Below, piece after piece: positions 6,242 through 7,203 of a stretch of DNA of 7,203 nucleotides. A program made the translations under genes and the position numbers. This DNA is from UBA7887 sp964408735 (GTDB lineage Bacteria > Pseudomonadota > Alphaproteobacteria > UBA7887), in the NCBI GenBank assembly GCA_964408735.1, contig CAYPAX010000154.1, positions 1 to 7,203 of the forward strand. The letters are read 5' to 3'. The notes under the pieces are model-generated. The model saw only the letters and a program-made list of their open reading frames with translations. It made no database searches and was not told where the DNA came from. Numbering within the stretch: the stretch's first letter is position 1; each line of letters begins with the position of its first letter.

Positions 6242-6679
6242 ATGAGCGAGGTTTTCGTGCGCGAGGCGACGGCCGCCGACCTGGCCGCCATCAGCGCCAT
6301 CGACAGCGCCAATACCGGGCTCGCCAAGCCCGACTATTGGCAGGGGCTGTTCGACGGCGCGGCGGCCAGCGAGCGCAGCTTTCTTGTCGCCGAGGCCGGC
6401 GGTCCGGTGATCGGCTTCGTGGTCGGCGAGGTGCGCGCCTGGGAGTTCGGCTCGCCGGCCGCCGGCTGGGTCTTCGCCATTCAGGTTGCCGAGAACAGCC
6501 GCGAGAAGGGTGTCGGCCGGGCCTTGCTGGCGGCATTGTGCGCCCGCTTCGCCGCCGCCGGAGTCGCCGTGGTGCGCACCATGGTCTCGCGCCAGGACAT
6601 GGTGAACCTGTCCTTCTTCCGCGGCGAGGGGCTGACCGCCGGCCCTTACGTCGAGCTGGAAAAGCGGCTCGACGCGTGA
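6242..6679 (+). CDS. GNAT-family N-acetyltransferase
   Basis: The 145-residue protein has the normal size of a single-domain GCN5-related acetyltransferase, which moves an acetyl group from acetyl-CoA to an amine. The first strand VFVREATAADL is at residues 4–14. The acetyl-CoA pyrophosphate-binding motif A, R-E-K-G-V-G-R, is at 87–93, preceded by the FAIQVAEN strand. The late N-L-S-F-F-R-G-E-G-L block corresponds to the usual N-x-x-x-x-F-Y-x-x-x-G-F. It resembles RimI-type enzymes, but the acceptor cannot be told. I prefer the ATG at 6242 because GGGAA at 6226–6230 is suitably spaced and the fold begins there. An in-frame ATG at 6230 adds four residues but leaves no room for a ribosome site. 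Its TGA overlaps the GTG of the regulator gene (GTGA at 6676–6679), so the two are probably co-translated. Confidence 0.85.
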   Translation: MSEVFVREATAADLAAISAIDSANTGLAKPDYWQGLFDGAAASERSFLVAEAGGPVIGFVVGEVRAWEFGSPAAGWVFAIQVAENSREKGVGRALLAALCARFAAAGVAVVRTMVSRQDMVNLSFFRGEGLTAGPYVELEKRLDA

Positions 6680-7086
6680 GACTGCGCAAATCCTCACTGT
6701 TCGGCCTCTATGCGACGCTGGAGATGGCGGCGGATCCGGCGCGCCATGTCTCGGCCGGCGAGATCGCCGAGACCTACGGCATCTCCTCGCACCATCTCGC
6801 CAAGGTCATGCGCACGCTCGTGCGCGCCGGGCTCGCCACGTCCGTGCTGGGGCCCGGCGGTGGCTACCGCTTCGCCGGCAACCCGCGCCGCACCAGCCTG
6901 CTCGACGTGATAACGCTGTTCGAGGAGGCGGACGAAGCCCCGGCGCTCGCCGCCGACCCGGCCAGCACCAGCTCCATCGCCCTCGCCCTCGCCGAGGTCG
7001 GCGAGGAGATCGACGCCGCCACGGCAGCCACCCTCGGCTCCATCACCCTCGCCGCACTCTTGCGAAACGCCCAGCGCCACCCTTGA
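6676..7086 (+). CDS. Rrf2-family transcriptional regulator lacking cysteines
   Basis: The 136-residue protein matches the Rrf2 winged-helix family along its DNA-binding part. The first helix, S-S-L-F-G-L-Y-A-T-L-E-M-A, is at residues 6–18. The helix-turn-helix (about 27–50) includes EIAETYGISSHHLAKVMRTL, and the wing G-P-G-G-G-Y-R-F-A is at 59–67. Iron-sulfur members (IscR, NsrR, RsrR) carry cysteine or other ligands after residue 90. Here the segment after the dimer helix (FEEADEAPA) has no cysteine, and none occurs anywhere in the chain, so a cysteine-ligated cluster is excluded. It may sense something else or act as a simple repressor. The GTG start overlaps the GNAT stop; no other start keeps the first helix. 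The nearby inverted repeats are a plausible target. The TGA stop lies inside the -35 element of the following tRNA promoter. Confidence 0.88.
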   Translation: MRLRKSSLFGLYATLEMAADPARHVSAGEIAETYGISSHHLAKVMRTLVRAGLATSVLGPGGGYRFAGNPRRTSLLDVITLFEEADEAPALAADPASTSSIALALAEVGEEIDAATAATLGSITLAALLRNAQRHP

Positions 7087-7111
7087 ACCCCCAGCAGGCG
7101 AAGCGTATGTT
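7083..7111 (+). promoter_or_regulatory. Sigma-70 promoter of the tRNA-Thr gene
   Basis: TTGAAC (7083–7088), a 17-base spacer and TATGTT (7106–7111) end 9 bases before the mature tRNA 5' end. This is the expected layout for a tRNA with a very short leader. The -35 element includes the TGA stop of the Rrf2 gene, so the two genes are packed with no free space. No intrinsic terminator is visible between them. Confidence 0.65.
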
Positions 7112-7120
7112 CCCCGCCGC

Positions 7121-7196
7121 GCCGCCTTAGCTCAGCTGGTAGAGCATCGCATTCGTAATGCGGGGGTCGCAGGTTCGAATCCTGCAGGCGGCACCA
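7121..7196 (+). tRNA. tRNA-Thr (anticodon CGU)
   Basis: A complete 76-base cloverleaf can be folded by eye. The acceptor stem 7121–7127 pairs with 7186–7192 in seven Watson-Crick pairs. The D stem is 7130–7133 with 7142–7145. The anticodon stem 7147–7151 pairs with 7159–7163 and includes one G-T pair. The T stem is 7169–7173 with 7181–7185 around TTCGAAT. The anticodon loop TTCGTAA has CGT at 7154–7156, reading ACG codons for threonine. A is the discriminator base (7193) and CCA is encoded at 7194–7196. The tRNA is in the same direction as the regulator before it and has its own promoter. Confidence 0.97.
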
Positions 7197-7203
7197 GCAA
7201 AAT

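Noticed and set aside
5194..6327. A 377-codon minus-strand frame opposite the cyclase TPR region
   Set aside because: It is an antisense shadow of the TPR coding sequence with no start signal or motif. It also crosses the intergenic inverted repeat.
7121..7203. Integration (attachment) site at the tRNA 3' end
   Set aside because: tRNA ends are common phage or island targets, but only seven bases follow the CCA in this window. No integrase or second tRNA fragment is visible, so nothing supports it.

Overview
The window is GC-rich, densely packed bacterial DNA. The high GC content, the cyclase–TolB-like–TPR protein and the overall gene styles suggest an alphaproteobacterium (Hyphomicrobiales or Rhodospirillales-like). 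That placement is inference from family knowledge, not from a marker gene. Eight protein genes and one tRNA fill almost the whole window, and no gap exceeds about 100 bases.

Left part (1–1503, minus strand): a two-gene unit reads leftwards. It holds an uncharacterised two-part alpha/beta-barrel-like protein followed, through a 4-base GTGA overlap, by a MATE-family multidrug exporter. The exporter stops after 277 residues, about 60% of the usual length, exactly where unrelated sequence (bases 1–50) begins. It therefore looks broken by an insertion or rearrangement.

Middle (1604–6153, plus strand): diverging from a roughly 100-base control region is a tight array of a PhzF-family isomerase, a 2-keto-4-pentenoate hydratase-family enzyme and a Bcr/CflA-type drug exporter. 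These are joined by ATGA and TTGA stop/start overlaps. After 25 bases comes a class III adenylate/guanylate cyclase fused to a TolB-like domain and TPR repeats. The first three look like one transcription unit that modifies and exports a small molecule whose identity cannot be read from the sequence. The cyclase may be read through from the same transcript.

Right part (6154–7203, plus strand): a 76–88 base gap carries a perfect 11-base inverted repeat, plus a third partial copy, around a candidate promoter. It precedes a GNAT acetyltransferase, which overlaps (GTGA) a cysteine-free Rrf2-family regulator. The regulator may act on this gap. A complete tRNA-Thr (CGU) gene with encoded CCA closes the window. 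Its promoter overlaps the regulator's stop codon.

No CRISPR array, complete insertion sequence or clear new defence system is visible. The points most worth following are the PhzF–hydratase–exporter unit, the repeat-flanked promoter before the GNAT/Rrf2 pair, the cyclase's altered purine-recognition position and the broken MATE junction.
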